From Bacteroidia bacterium (GTDB lineage Bacteria > Bacteroidota > Bacteroidia > B-17B0 > Aurantibacillaceae), in the NCBI GenBank assembly GCA_026415195.1, contig JAOAHO010000030.1, positions 1-37,040 on the forward strand: a DNA stretch of 37,040 bases, in the 5' to 3' direction. Position 1 is the first letter of the stretch. Every line of letters begins with the position of its first letter. The notes beneath the pieces are model-generated. The model had not been told where the DNA came from, searched no databases, and saw nothing but the letters and a program-made list of their open reading frames with translations. Below, piece after piece: positions 11,192-19,336 of the stretch. A program made the translations under genes and the position numbers.

Positions 11192-11704
11192 TCAATTCAA
11201 AATAACGCTTTTTTCAGGCTCAGTATAATTAAGAAAAAAAGTTTGATTTTTCTGTTGATAGTGAATTTTGACAATGTTCGTTTGGGAAGGGATACCGTCG
11301 AAAAGCATGCTGCATCTTATTTTCAAAGACTTCGGTTCGGCATCAAAACGTGCACCTAAAAAGATCAAAAACACTTCACCGTCGGATTTGTAGCTTACCG
11401 GGCTAAGTTCTGCCTGCTTATTGAGATCATACAACACAAAAAATTTTGTTTTGACATAGGTATTTAAAACAGGATGCAACTTTTCATATTCATCATGCAG
11501 TATATCTACATCAGGATGGTATTTCCTCAAGCAGGACTCTAAGTCGTTAACAAAAAACTTCATCACAATGTGGGCACGGTTGCCTTGAATGAACATATCC
11601 AACCATCCGAAATAGAAGGGATGTAAACTTTTCAAAGCATGATTTGTTATTCCAAAATATAAAAAGCAAAAAATCCATACATATTTTTGCAAATTAAAAA
11701 TCAT
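11192..11704 (-). CDS. DUF6702-like secreted protein
   Basis: Unknown function. The 170-residue product (ATG at 11704; a TTG three codons upstream is open but unlikely) starts with a hydrophobic signal segment (about 5-22) and then the family-like block HPFYFGWLDMF...VMKFFVNDLESCLRKYH near residues 28-60. The rest alternates short beta strands, as expected for a small periplasmic beta domain. DUF6702 is recognised from memory of Bacteroidota proteins with an HPFYVS..EI start next to M1 peptidases; here the neighbour is indeed an M1 peptidase, plus a HupE-like protein, divergently transcribed 30 bp away. A -7 box lies 6 nt before the ATG. Confidence 0.65.
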   Translation of the reverse strand: MIFNLQKYVWIFCFLYFGITNHALKSLHPFYFGWLDMFIQGNRAHIVMKFFVNDLESCLRKYHPDVDILHDEYEKLHPVLNTYVKTKFFVLYDLNKQAELSPVSYKSDGEVFLIFLGARFDAEPKSLKIRCSMLFDGIPSQTNIVKIHYQQKNQTFFLNYTEPEKSVILN

Positions 11705-11710
11705 ATAGGT

Positions 11711-11718
11711 CAAATTTA
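11711..11718 (-). promoter_or_regulatory. -7 box of the DUF6702 gene, nearly leaderless
   Basis: Minus-strand TAAATTTG lies in the 30-bp divergent gap and ends 6 nt before the ATG, so transcription would start at or next to the start codon. Confidence 0.5.
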
Positions 11719-11734
11719 GTTAATCGGGCGATAC

Positions 11735-12304
11735 ATGGAGTGGTTTTCATTAGGAATTAGGCATATAATCAATTTGGAATCTTTTGATCACTTGATTTTC
11801 GTTTCGCTTTTAATTCTGGCAGTTCCTTGTTGCCGATGGAGCCAAATTTTCTTAATGCTTACTTGCTTCACTATAGGCCATATGGTATCCATCTTCATGG
11901 CACATTCCTTCGGCACACCCATCCACTCCAGAACTACGGAAATACTGATAGCCCTCACGATTACCGCCGGGGCCCTTCATGCCCTTTATTCCCTGCATTT
12001 TACCAAAGCATCCATACAACTACACGGCATGTTTTACCTCTTTATATTTTCTTTCGGGCTCATACACGGACTTGGCTTTGCTTACGGAATTCAGGAGTTG
12101 ATGCGCGACGATGCCCAGTTTTGGAAAATATTGTTACTGTTCAACCTTGGCGTGGAATTTGGGCAATTGGCCGTAGCGTTTTGTACGTTGGGAATTTTTC
12201 TTTTAATGGGCCTGATTTTCGGTTCTGAGATAAAAAAAGTGAAAACCATTTTTTTCTGCCTGATTTTGATATCATCGCTTTACCTGATTTTTGTACGCAT
12301 CTGA
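11735..12304 (+). CDS. HupE/UreJ-like integral membrane protein
   Basis: Polytopic membrane protein of the HupE/UreJ_2 type; related families move nickel or other metals, but the Bacteroidota members have no proven substrate. The 189-residue product has about six hydrophobic segments. The family signatures are visible: GIRHIINLESFDHLIF near residues 7-22 (pattern G..HI..G.DH.LF, here with E-S in place of G) and IHGLGFAYGI near residues 109-118. It is divergent from the DUF6702 gene and 32 nt upstream of an M1 peptidase on the same strand, which suggests a shared envelope role. Substrate is unknown. Confidence 0.8.
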   Translation: MEWFSLGIRHIINLESFDHLIFVSLLILAVPCCRWSQIFLMLTCFTIGHMVSIFMAHSFGTPIHSRTTEILIALTITAGALHALYSLHFTKASIQLHGMFYLFIFSFGLIHGLGFAYGIQELMRDDAQFWKILLLFNLGVEFGQLAVAFCTLGIFLLMGLIFGSEIKKVKTIFFCLILISSLYLIFVRI

Positions 12305-12322
12305 CAAATCCTTCAAATTACT

Positions 12323-12330
12323 TACTTTTG
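12323..12330 (+). promoter_or_regulatory. -7 box before the M1 peptidase gene
   Basis: TACTTTTG matches TAnnTTTG and ends 6 nt before the ATG at 12337. No clear -33 TTG at the usual distance. Confidence 0.45.
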
Positions 12331-12336
12331 TGATGA

Positions 12337-14682
12337 ATGAATCTACACCGGGGCGCTATTTTAATATGTTGTTTTCATTTTGCCCTTGCCCAAAACATAA
12401 AAAACAACCCTGCATCAAACCACGGCAATAAATTCGAACAGTTGGGTTTCATACTCCCAACCCCCAACTCTTTCCGAAATGCTTCCGGAGCGCCCGGCCA
12501 TGCATACTGGCAGCAACGGGCAGATTATATCATTGATGTTACCCTGGATGAAAAAGAACGCATGATCAAGGGCAAAGAAAGAATTATTTATTTTAACCAA
12601 TCACCCGATGCCTTGGATTATTTGTGGCTTCAATTAGATGAAAACCAACACCATCCCGACAATCCTTATGCACAAATTGATGAAATACGCATTCCTCCCG
12701 GTTATGCACAGGAAAATTTTCTTGAGGCGCTTCAACTTAAAGAACGTTTGAAAGGGTACGGAGTACAGATTCTGGAGGTGAAAGACGCTCAGGGAAATCC
12801 GCTTCCTTATACCATACATCACACCATGATGCGCATTGATCTTCCCCGTCCATTAAAACCAAAATCTACCTACACCTTTGAAATTTCGTGGCAATTCCGA
12901 ATGGTGGATAGGCTTACCATCGGGGGCAGGTGCGGCTATGAATTCTTTCCGGAAGACAGCAATGATGTTTACATGGTGACGCAATGGTATCCGCGCATGT
13001 GCGTCTATTCCGATTTTCAGGGATGGCAACACAAACAATTCACCGGCCGCGGTGAATTTGCACTGACGTTCGGAAATTTTACCGTAAACATCACCGTTCC
13101 CTCTGACCACGCCGTATGCGCAACCGGTGAATGTATGAACCTTCCATCTTTACTCAACCCCACACAATACCAAAGGTATTTAGACGCCAAAAACAAAGAA
13201 TCGGTTGTGGAAATCATCACCCTGGACGAGGCAAAAGAAAAAGAAAAAAGAAAAGATGCATTAAAGGCTCCCAAAACCTGGAAGTTCGTGGCAAAAAATG
13301 TCAGGGATTTTGCTTTTGGTTCTTCAAGAAAATTCATCTGGGATGCCATGGCCGTCCGGTTGGGGAACAGAAATGTGATGTGTATGAGTTTTTATCCGAA
13401 AGAAGCGTACGGCTTATACAGAAAATACTCCACGAAAGTGGTGGCCCACACCATCAAAACCTACTCCAAATACACCATCGATTATCCCTATCCGGTGGCC
13501 ATCAGTTGCGAAGCATCCAGCGGAATGGAATATCCGATGATCAGCTTTAACTACGGAAGGACAAGGAAAGACGGAACATACTCTGAAGCCCTGAAAAACG
13601 GCATGATCGGCGTGATCATCCACGAAGTGGGACACAATTTTTTCCCCATGATCATAAACAGCGACGAACGCCAGTGGTCATGGATGGATGAAGGACTGAA
13701 CACGTTCGTCCAATATCTGACCGAAATGGAATGGGATGAGAACTATCCGAATGCCCGCGGGCCGGCATTCAAAATTACAGACTATATGAGGTTGCCAAAA
13801 GAATTTCTGGAACCCATCATGACCAACAGCGAAAACATTATTCACTTTGGTCACAATGCTTACAGTAAACCTGCAACCGCATTAAATATCCTTAGAGAAA
13901 GCATCATGGGCCGAAAGCTTTTCGATTTTGCCTTTAAAACTTATTGCAGGCGTTGGGCATTCAAACACCCCGAACCGGCCGATTTTTTCAGGACTATGGA
14001 AGATGCCAGCGGCTACGATTTGGATTGGTTTTGGCGCGGTTGGTTTTATGATATTGAACCGGTAGATATTGCCATCGATACCGTACGTTGTTATCGTGTT
14101 GAGAAAGGGGAAAGAAAACTGGAAAAAACCGACAGTGCTTTTGTTCCCGGAAGAATTCCCAACATTCATCATATCAGCTTATTGCGCAACCGCGAAGAAG
14201 GAATTATACCGTTGGTGGAAAAAGATACTTCATTACGTGACTTTTATTACTCCTACAAAAACTACCAAAAAATCTTTGCCGGCTTCAGTACCAAACCGGT
14301 ATTGCTTCCTTTTGATTCAAAGGAACCTTTCAAATATAAAGATGGTTATTTGTATGAGATCACTTTCAAAAACAAAGGAGGGCTTCCCATGCCCATATTC
14401 ATTCAATGGATTTATTCCGACGGAACCATGGATCTTGAAAAAGAACATGAATATGTGTGGAGAAAAAATGAACATACTTTTGTAAAAACATACTATAAAA
14501 AGAAAAAAGTAAAAGCCATCATCATTGACCCATACCGAGAAACTGCGGATATTGACGAGTCGAACAATACCTGGAATTGCAATCTGCAGCCGCCTGCCTT
14601 CGAGATATATCAGAACATTAAAGAAGAAAAGCGCTTTAATCAGGAAGAATTCAATCCCATGAAATTTTATCAAAAAAAATGA
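12337..14682 (+). CDS. M1 family metallopeptidase (aminopeptidase N-like), secreted
   Basis: Zinc aminopeptidase that removes N-terminal residues from peptides, exported to the periplasm or surface. The 781-residue product has a signal peptide (about 1-18, ending FALAQN), an N-terminal beta domain, the exopeptidase motif in the variant form GMEYP (396-400, GAMEN in classical members), the zinc site HEVGH (429-433) followed 18 residues later by E452 (HEXXH-X18-E), then a beta-rich C-terminal part (from about 590) without a helical ERAP-like domain. No C-terminal sorting domain is seen. The last 4 bases overlap the next gene (ATGA). Confidence 0.92.
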   Translation: MNLHRGAILICCFHFALAQNIKNNPASNHGNKFEQLGFILPTPNSFRNASGAPGHAYWQQRADYIIDVTLDEKERMIKGKERIIYFNQSPDALDYLWLQLDENQHHPDNPYAQIDEIRIPPGYAQENFLEALQLKERLKGYGVQILEVKDAQGNPLPYTIHHTMMRIDLPRPLKPKSTYTFEISWQFRMVDRLTIGGRCGYEFFPEDSNDVYMVTQWYPRMCVYSDFQGWQHKQFTGRGEFALTFGNFTVNITVPSDHAVCATGECMNLPSLLNPTQYQRYLDAKNKESVVEIITLDEAKEKEKRKDALKAPKTWKFVAKNVRDFAFGSSRKFIWDAMAVRLGNRNVMCMSFYPKEAYGLYRKYSTKVVAHTIKTYSKYTIDYPYPVAISCEASSGMEYPMISFNYGRTRKDGTYSEALKNGMIGVIIHEVGHNFFPMIINSDERQWSWMDEGLNTFVQYLTEMEWDENYPNARGPAFKITDYMRLPKEFLEPIMTNSENIIHFGHNAYSKPATALNILRESIMGRKLFDFAFKTYCRRWAFKHPEPADFFRTMEDASGYDLDWFWRGWFYDIEPVDIAIDTVRCYRVEKGERKLEKTDSAFVPGRIPNIHHISLLRNREEGIIPLVEKDTSLRDFYYSYKNYQKIFAGFSTKPVLLPFDSKEPFKYKDGYLYEITFKNKGGLPMPIFIQWIYSDGTMDLEKEHEYVWRKNEHTFVKTYYKKKKVKAIIIDPYRETADIDESNNTWNCNLQPPAFEIYQNIKEEKRFNQEEFNPMKFYQKK

Positions 14683-15047
14683 GCTTACTTCATCGCCTTA
14701 AACTTTACGGAATTGGTTTCATCATGGGTACGTTCTTGGTGTTTTTTTTCTTTGGATTTCGGACTTGTTCGGGAATATCCGACGTAAAGCTTTATGAATT
14801 AAGTATGCAGGAATTCCACTTCTCACCGGGAGCAAAGAAAATCCTTGATTCCCTGCGCATTCCCGTGCACTACTTCAGATATGCCTTCAAATGCGGCGAC
14901 TGGAAAGTGAATTTCGAGAAGAGCCAGACACGGCTGAAGCCCTGCAGGAAATACGTGATTGAACCCACAATTAAGTCGAAATACCGCTTTGTGATGGTTA
15001 CTGAAGATTGTGATCGCTTATTTATTGTTCATGAAATTCGATTCTGA
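14679..15047 (+). CDS. small membrane-anchored protein, DUF4258-like
   Basis: Unknown function. The 122-residue product has one N-terminal membrane helix (about 9-28, YGIGFIMGTFLVFFFFGF) and a soluble domain with three cysteines and the segment CGDWKVNFEKSQTRLKPCRKYVI. This resembles small Flavobacteriia proteins annotated as DUF4258 (GDVNFSKS....PCK.Y.I), recalled from memory and not checked. It overlaps the M1 stop by 4 bases and the tadA start by 1 base (TGATG), so it is translated with both. Confidence 0.6.
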   Translation: MSLLHRLKLYGIGFIMGTFLVFFFFGFRTCSGISDVKLYELSMQEFHFSPGAKKILDSLRIPVHYFRYAFKCGDWKVNFEKSQTRLKPCRKYVIEPTIKSKYRFVMVTEDCDRLFIVHEIRF

Positions 15048-15484
15048 TGGAAAGTTCCCATGAGTTTTTTATGTCGGAGGCATTAAAAGAAGCTCAAAAA
15101 GCAGCATTGGAGGGTGAAGTGCCCGTGGGCGGAGTGGTGGTGTGCGAGGGGAAAATCATTGCCAGGGCATACAATATGGTTGAAAAACTGAATGACCCCA
15201 CCGCTCATGCTGAAATGCAATTAATCACCATGGCTACCCATCATTTAGGGGGAAAATACCTGAATGAATGTGATTTGTATGTTACCCTGGAACCTTGTGT
15301 CATGTGTGCAGGGGCGCTTCATTGGGCACAATTGAAAAGTTTGATATTTGGCGCAAAGGATGAAAAAAGGGGATTCAGCAAATTTGGTACAAATATCCTA
15401 CATCCGAAAACGGAAATTAAAGGAGGGATTATGGAACGTGAATGCCGTGAAATCCTCTTAAATTTTTTTAAAGGGCTTCGTTGA
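15047..15484 (+). CDS. tadA: tRNA adenosine(34) deaminase
   Basis: Deaminates the wobble adenosine of tRNA-Arg(ACG) to inosine; cytosolic zinc enzyme. The 145-residue product has the cytidine-deaminase-fold motifs HAE (54-56, zinc His and proton-shuttle Glu) and PCVMC (83-87, zinc Cys 84 and 87), spaced as in the family, plus the N-terminal EVPVGGVVV. It shares one base with the stop of the preceding gene. A guanine or cytosine deaminase is the alternative, but DPTAHAEM and LEPCVMCAGA are TadA-like. Confidence 0.92.
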   Translation: MESSHEFFMSEALKEAQKAALEGEVPVGGVVVCEGKIIARAYNMVEKLNDPTAHAEMQLITMATHHLGGKYLNECDLYVTLEPCVMCAGALHWAQLKSLIFGAKDEKRGFSKFGTNILHPKTEIKGGIMERECREILLNFFKGLR

Positions 15485-15520
15485 ATGAGTGAATGGAACA
15501 TTTTCTTTTATTAAAGAAGT

Positions 15521-15528
15521 TAAATTTG
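15521..15528 (+). promoter_or_regulatory. -7 box of the small secreted protein gene
   Basis: TAAATTTG ends 12 nt before the ATG at 15541 and is followed by an A-rich leader. Confidence 0.5.
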
Positions 15529-15540
15529 TAAAAAAAAACA

Positions 15541-15906
15541 ATGAAAAATACCATCATTGCAATATTAACATTTACCCTTTTAAGTTTCGGGGTATATACC
15601 CATATCCCTAACAAAACCATTTGCATCAAACATCCGGATGCTTCAAACCTTGATGCTTATTTTCAAAAAAACCTTTCGATATTTTTTGAAATCAAAGGGG
15701 ATAAAAAACAAGCCATGGATATTTTTAATCAATTGAAAAAGAACCCCACCATTCAAAGCATCAATTGGGGAAAAACCACCGGGGAATTCCATGGGGTTCA
15801 ATTAACTTTAAAGAAAAACATTACATCTATTGATTTCAGGCAATTGCTTAAATCTGCCGGCGCTGAACATCTGAAAATCAATAATTCTGAACCTGAACTG
15901 TTATAA
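15541..15906 (+). CDS. small exported hypothetical protein
   Basis: Not recognised. The 121-residue product begins with a hydrophobic export segment (about 4-20) and continues as a small mixed domain: LSIFFEIKG (strand), KKQAMDIFNQLKKNP (helix), IQSINWGKTTGEFHGVQLTLKK (two strands, given as IQSINWGK and GVQLTLKK), SIDFRQLLKSAG (helix), HLKIN (strand). That order is the beta-alpha-beta-beta-alpha-beta pattern of ferredoxin-like/HMA domains, but the metal-binding CxxC is absent. It stands alone with its own promoter between tadA and a glycosyltransferase. The fold is an inference from the order of segments. Confidence 0.7.
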   Translation: MKNTIIAILTFTLLSFGVYTHIPNKTICIKHPDASNLDAYFQKNLSIFFEIKGDKKQAMDIFNQLKKNPTIQSINWGKTTGEFHGVQLTLKKNITSIDFRQLLKSAGAEHLKINNSEPELL

Positions 15907-16001
15907 TCATTTAAAAAAATCTTCTTCATTTTCTTTAACAAGTAATTCTTTTCTACTGCTTATCAACTCATTATTTTTTCATTTAAATCAGCTTAACTCT
16001 T

Positions 16002-16009
16002 TATTTTTG
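16002..16009 (+). promoter_or_regulatory. -7 box of the glycosyltransferase gene
   Basis: TATTTTTG matches TAnnTTTG and ends 14 nt before the ATG at 16024. The 117-bp gap around it holds nothing else recognisable. Confidence 0.5.
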
Positions 16010-16023
16010 TTCCATCATAAAAG

Positions 16024-16737
16024 ATGTCGGAATTTTTGGTCATCATACCTACCTATAATGAAAAAGAGAACGTTGAGAAGATGATCAGAAAAGTTTTTTC
16101 CCTACCTGAACAATTTCATATACTTATCGTGGATGACAATTCCCCCGACGGCACAGCAGCGATTGTTCAACAATTACAATCGGAATTTCCCGATAAGCTG
16201 CACCTGGAGGTCAGGAACAGCAAGGACGGTTTGGGTAAGGCCTATATCCATGGATTTCGTTGGGCTTTAAAAAAAAACTATCAATATATTTTTGAAATGG
16301 ATTGTGATTTCAGCCACAATCCCGACGACTTGCTCAGGCTTTTAAAAGCCTGCAGGGAAGAAGGTTTTGATGTATCTGTTGGATCGCGCTATGTAAAAGG
16401 AGGCGATGTAAAAAACTGGGATTTCAAAAGGATTTTTCTATCCTACATGGCATCGTGGTATGTCAGGTTTATTTTATGGTTTCATGTGAAAGATTCCACG
16501 GCAGGCTTTGTTTGTTACAAAAGAAAAGTACTTGAAAAGCTGAATTTGGATGAAATCCGCTTTAAGGGTTATGCTTTTCAGATAGAAATGAAATATAAAG
16601 CATATCGCCTTGGTTTCAGTATAAAAGAAATCCCCATCACTTTTGTGGACCGATTGTTAGGAGAAAGTAAAATGAGTTTTAAGATTTTCAACGAAGCCCT
16701 TTGGGGGGTGTGGCAAATGCGCCTGGGGCTGAAATAA
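16024..16737 (+). CDS. polyprenol monophosphomannose synthase-like glycosyltransferase (GT2)
   Basis: Transfers a sugar, probably mannose, from a nucleotide donor to a polyprenyl phosphate at the inner membrane. The 237-residue product has the DPM1-like order: VIIPTYNEKENVE near the start, DDNSPDGTA (donor binding), the metal-binding EMDCDFSHNPDDL near residue 90, GSRYVKGG near residue 120, and a C-terminal KMSFKI-type segment after the conserved acceptor region. It has no transmembrane tail, like the soluble DPM1 subclass. Spacing to panD is 19 nt, but panD has its own -7 box. Donor and acceptor are inferred from the family. Confidence 0.88.
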   Translation: MSEFLVIIPTYNEKENVEKMIRKVFSLPEQFHILIVDDNSPDGTAAIVQQLQSEFPDKLHLEVRNSKDGLGKAYIHGFRWALKKNYQYIFEMDCDFSHNPDDLLRLLKACREEGFDVSVGSRYVKGGDVKNWDFKRIFLSYMASWYVRFILWFHVKDSTAGFVCYKRKVLEKLNLDEIRFKGYAFQIEMKYKAYRLGFSIKEIPITFVDRLLGESKMSFKIFNEALWGVWQMRLGLK

Positions 16738-16743
16738 AAAGCG

Positions 16744-16751
16744 TAATTTTG
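16744..16751 (+). promoter_or_regulatory. -7 box of panD, nearly leaderless
   Basis: TAATTTTG ends 5 nt before the panD ATG at 16757, so the predicted transcript starts at or next to the start codon. Confidence 0.5.
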
Positions 16752-16756
16752 CCGCG

Positions 16757-17116
16757 ATGTTGATACATGTACTAAAATCAAAAATTCACGGATTAAGGGT
16801 TACGCAGGCCGAAATTGATTACATCGGCAGCATAACGTTGGATGAAGAACTGATGGAAGCTGCCGGTATTATAGAAAACGAACAGGTACACGTGTTAAAT
16901 AAAAATAATGGTGAACGTCTTATTACCTATGCCATCAAAGGTAAACGAGGAAGCGGTATAGTTTGCATGAATGGCCCCGCTGCTTTGAAAGTCAGGCCGG
17001 GCGATATTGTATTGGTTCTGGCATACGGATTGATTGATGAGAAAGAATCGGCCTCACACAGGCCTAAATTGATCTTTCCGAACCCGGAAACGAACCGATT
17101 AGAGAATATCGAATAA
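16757..17116 (+). CDS. panD: aspartate 1-decarboxylase
   Basis: Makes beta-alanine from aspartate for pantothenate and CoA. The 119-residue proenzyme cleaves itself between G24 and S25 in YIGSIT (22-27), giving the pyruvoyl group from S25; H11, RVTQAEIDYIGSI and NGPAALKVRPGD are all conserved. The ATG at 16757 gives the normal family start (MLIHVLKSKIH). The next gene starts 2 nt after its stop, an arrangement with a flippase-like membrane protein that I recall from other Bacteroidota. No panB or panC lies nearby. Confidence 0.96.
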   Translation: MLIHVLKSKIHGLRVTQAEIDYIGSITLDEELMEAAGIIENEQVHVLNKNNGERLITYAIKGKRGSGIVCMNGPAALKVRPGDIVLVLAYGLIDEKESASHRPKLIFPNPETNRLENIE

Positions 17117-17118
17117 AA

Positions 17119-18111
17119 GTGAAGCAAAACAAGCCCTCTCCGATACAAACTTTAATTTTTTTTGGTATCGGTGTGCTAATGGTTTGGCTTTCTTGGTTGA
17201 ATGTGAGGCCGGTTTGGGGCGAACTGAAAAATGCATTTTTGAAGGCCAATTATTTTTGGGTGGTCATTTCCATGGCCATATCCCTTTTGAGCCACTATTT
17301 GAGGGCTTACCGTTGGAATGACCTGCTGGAACCCATAGGACACAAAATTCCGGTGAGCAACAGTTTTATGTATGTTTTATCGGCTTACCTGATAAATTAT
17401 GGCATACCGAGGCTCGGGGAAATTTCACGCTGTACGCTTGCATACAAATACGACAAAGTGCCGGTTGAAAAAGGCTTTGGCACCGTCATACTGGAAAGGA
17501 TGACCGACAGTATTATTTTTTTGTTCTTATTTTCATTGGCGCTATTGGTGGATGCCCCCACCTACCTTGAATTGCTGAAAAGGTTCGTGATTACGAAATT
17601 TTCGGAACACTCAAATACCTTACCGAAGTTAATCCCGGGCATTATGGCATTAGGATTGGTTTTATCCATCTTGTATTATTTCAGAAAAAAAATAAAATCT
17701 GTTTTGGGAAATAAATTCACTTCTGTGATACGGGGTTTTGCCGAAGGAATTACATCCGTAAAAAAATTAAAGTATCCTTTCCGTTTTTTTGGCATTGGCC
17801 TGGGAATTTGGCTGTGCTATTTTTATTCCCTCTATTTTTGTATGCTGGCCTTTGAAGGAACATGCGAATTGGGGCATAAAGAAGCCCTTGTTTTGCTTTT
17901 GATTGGAACCTTTGCCGTCATGTTCTCGCCCGGAGGGCTGGGGGCTTATCCTCTGATGCTGGCCGGAATTCTGATGAACATTTACGGAACCGACAGGGCT
18001 TCGGCTTTTGCCATGCCCTGGATGGCATGGGGCAGCCAATTTTTGCTAATTTTAATCTCCGGACTGATTTCTTTAATGTTGTTGCCGATCATAAATTCCA
18101 AAAAAAAATGA
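17119..18111 (+). CDS. lysylphosphatidylglycerol synthase TM-region/UPF0104 family membrane protein
   Basis: Integral membrane protein of the AglD/MprF-TM family (PF03706 by recognition), thought to move lipids or lipid-linked sugars; no substrate known. The 330-residue product has about eight hydrophobic segments and the conserved GIPRLGEISRCTLAYKY (around residues 96-112) and FSPGGLGAYPLMLAGI (around 273-288). The start is GTG at 17119, two bases after the panD stop; no ATG gives a better N-terminus. It ends in an ATGA overlap with the nucleotidyltransferase gene, so panD, this gene and the next are one transcript. Confidence 0.85.
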   Translation: MKQNKPSPIQTLIFFGIGVLMVWLSWLNVRPVWGELKNAFLKANYFWVVISMAISLLSHYLRAYRWNDLLEPIGHKIPVSNSFMYVLSAYLINYGIPRLGEISRCTLAYKYDKVPVEKGFGTVILERMTDSIIFLFLFSLALLVDAPTYLELLKRFVITKFSEHSNTLPKLIPGIMALGLVLSILYYFRKKIKSVLGNKFTSVIRGFAEGITSVKKLKYPFRFFGIGLGIWLCYFYSLYFCMLAFEGTCELGHKEALVLLLIGTFAVMFSPGGLGAYPLMLAGILMNIYGTDRASAFAMPWMAWGSQFLLILISGLISLMLLPIINSKKK

Positions 18112-18599
18112 GTTTTAGGGAACATCTGAATAAAAAAATCATTCAGGCAGATGAAGCAGCCCGCCTTGTCCGCTCCTATAACATTTTTGGAAAAAAGGTG
18201 GTCTTCACAAACGGTTGCTTCGATATCCTTCATAAGGGCCATGTTTTTTATTTAGCCGAGGCAAGGGGGCTTGGGCACTGCCTGATGGTGGGTTTGAATT
18301 CCGACAATTCCGTAAGAAAACTGAATAAAGGGTCCGAAAGGCCGATAAACAAAGAAGAAGACAGGGCATTGCTTTTGGCTTCCCTATCTTTTGTTGATTA
18401 TGTTATTTTATTTGAAGAAGATACACCGCTGGAACTTATCCGAAAAATTCAACCGGACATTTTGGTAAAAGGAGGCGATTACACACCCGATAAGGTGGTG
18501 GGAAAAGATATTGTGGAAAAAAAAGGGGGAAGCGTGGTCATAATTCCCTACATTGAAGGTTATTCCACCACACAGACAATTGATAAATTAAAAAAATAA
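18108..18599 (+). CDS. rfaE2: D-glycero-beta-D-manno-heptose 1-phosphate adenylyltransferase-like protein
   Basis: Nucleotidyltransferase that would activate heptose 1-phosphate with ATP for lipopolysaccharide core synthesis. The 163-residue product corresponds to the C-terminal half of HldE: TNGCFDILHKGH (34-45) contains the HxGH motif (H42-H45), followed by VGLNSDNSVRKLNKG, RPINKEEDRALLLASL and VKGGDYTPDKVVG. The true start is the ATG at 18108, inside an ATGA overlap with the upstream membrane protein; an in-frame start further upstream lies within that gene. The kinase half (RfaE1) is not in this window. Its stop is one base from the stop of the convergent lipoprotein gene. Confidence 0.9.
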   Translation: MSFREHLNKKIIQADEAARLVRSYNIFGKKVVFTNGCFDILHKGHVFYLAEARGLGHCLMVGLNSDNSVRKLNKGSERPINKEEDRALLLASLSFVDYVILFEEDTPLELIRKIQPDILVKGGDYTPDKVVGKDIVEKKGGSVVIIPYIEGYSTTQTIDKLKK

Positions 18600-18600
18600 C

Positions 18601-18804
18601 CTATGACTCCAATTCACATTTGGTATAAGCCCCGATTTGTTTTTTCTTACACTCCGACTCAGCATCCGATTTCTTTTTTGCTTTAATGTCAAAATGTTGA
18701 TGAACGCCGGGGCCTTCACAATGGCATTCGTAAGTTTTTTTGCATGAAGCAGTACCTAATGCAAAAACTGCAACGATAGATAAAAACAATAACGAATTTC
18801 TCAT
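18601..18804 (-). CDS. small Cys-rich lipoprotein
   Basis: Unknown. The 67-residue product has a lipoprotein signal (1-21) with lipobox-like TASC, so the mature protein would begin at C21 and be lipid-anchored. The mature part is short, Lys-rich and contains further cysteines (YECHC, ESECKKKQIGAYTKC), resembling small Bacteroidota lipoproteins annotated as hypothetical. It has its own promoter, and follows the TonB-receptor cluster on the same strand by 63 nt, so a link with that cluster is possible but unproven. Confidence 0.7.
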   Translation of the reverse strand: MRNSLLFLSIVAVFALGTASCKKTYECHCEGPGVHQHFDIKAKKKSDAESECKKKQIGAYTKCELES

Positions 18805-18817
18805 AGTTTTTTGATAG

Positions 18818-18848
18818 CAAATATAATGTAATTTTTTAAATACAACAA
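18818..18848 (-). promoter_or_regulatory. promoter of the small lipoprotein gene
   Basis: Minus-strand TATATTTG (18818-18825) with TTG triplets 17 and 20 bp upstream (18843-18845, 18846-18848) is the most complete Bacteroidota-type promoter in the window. It ends 13 nt before the ATG. Confidence 0.65.
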
Positions 18849-18867
18849 TGTTGCGTTTAAATTTTTG

Positions 18868-19329
18868 TTAATTTTTTCTTTCCATCTTTAATACCACCTT
18901 TTTACCCGGATATGCATGGGCAGATTGGGTTCGGGCCGAAAAGCTATTTCTCTTGCATTCCAACACCTCATATTCCCCGCCGAAATCAATGCATTGCTGG
19001 GCGGCCATAATGTCTTCCATCGTGTGTGCGTGGCCTGCCTGATTACTGATAATTAATGTTTTACCATTATTTCGGATTTGCCAAAAGAACTTTGCATGCC
19101 CCGTATTGCCATAATACCAGGTACCCTTGCAATCTTCCTTGTAAATCTCGCACTCTGAAAATTTAAGCTCAGGCAGAACGGCGACGTTCACCCCATCCAC
19201 CGAAAGTTCCTTTACCAACCATCGCTGTCCGTCCAAACGGTTGGCATTTCGCTTGGTTTTGTTGCAAGAACAGAATATCCATAACCATAACGTGAAAGCC
19301 AATAAACAACAAACAACTTTTCTTTTCAT
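18868..19329 (-). CDS. lipoprotein, possibly lipocalin-like, in TonB-receptor operon
   Basis: Unknown. The 153-residue product has a lipoprotein-like signal ending FCSC (C22), then a beta-rich domain beginning LDGQRWLVKELSVDGVNV with a repeated strand pattern (GTWYYGN, FFWQIRNNGKTLIISN) that recalls lipocalin-like Bacteroidota lipoproteins. There are several Cys and His residues (KEDC, QAGHAHT, QQCIDF). It starts 7 nt after the stop of the 186-residue lipoprotein gene, so it is the last gene of the TonB-receptor operon. A role in metal handling is only suggested by context. Confidence 0.7.
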   Translation of the reverse strand: MKRKVVCCLLAFTLWLWIFCSCNKTKRNANRLDGQRWLVKELSVDGVNVAVLPELKFSECEIYKEDCKGTWYYGNTGHAKFFWQIRNNGKTLIISNQAGHAHTMEDIMAAQQCIDFGGEYEVLECKRNSFSARTQSAHAYPGKKVVLKMERKN

Positions 19330-19336
19330 ATTCGGA

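Noticed and set aside
12288-12330. A full -33/-7 promoter before the M1 peptidase gene
   Set aside because: The only TTTG upstream is about 29 bp from the -7 box, too far; only the -7 box is reported.
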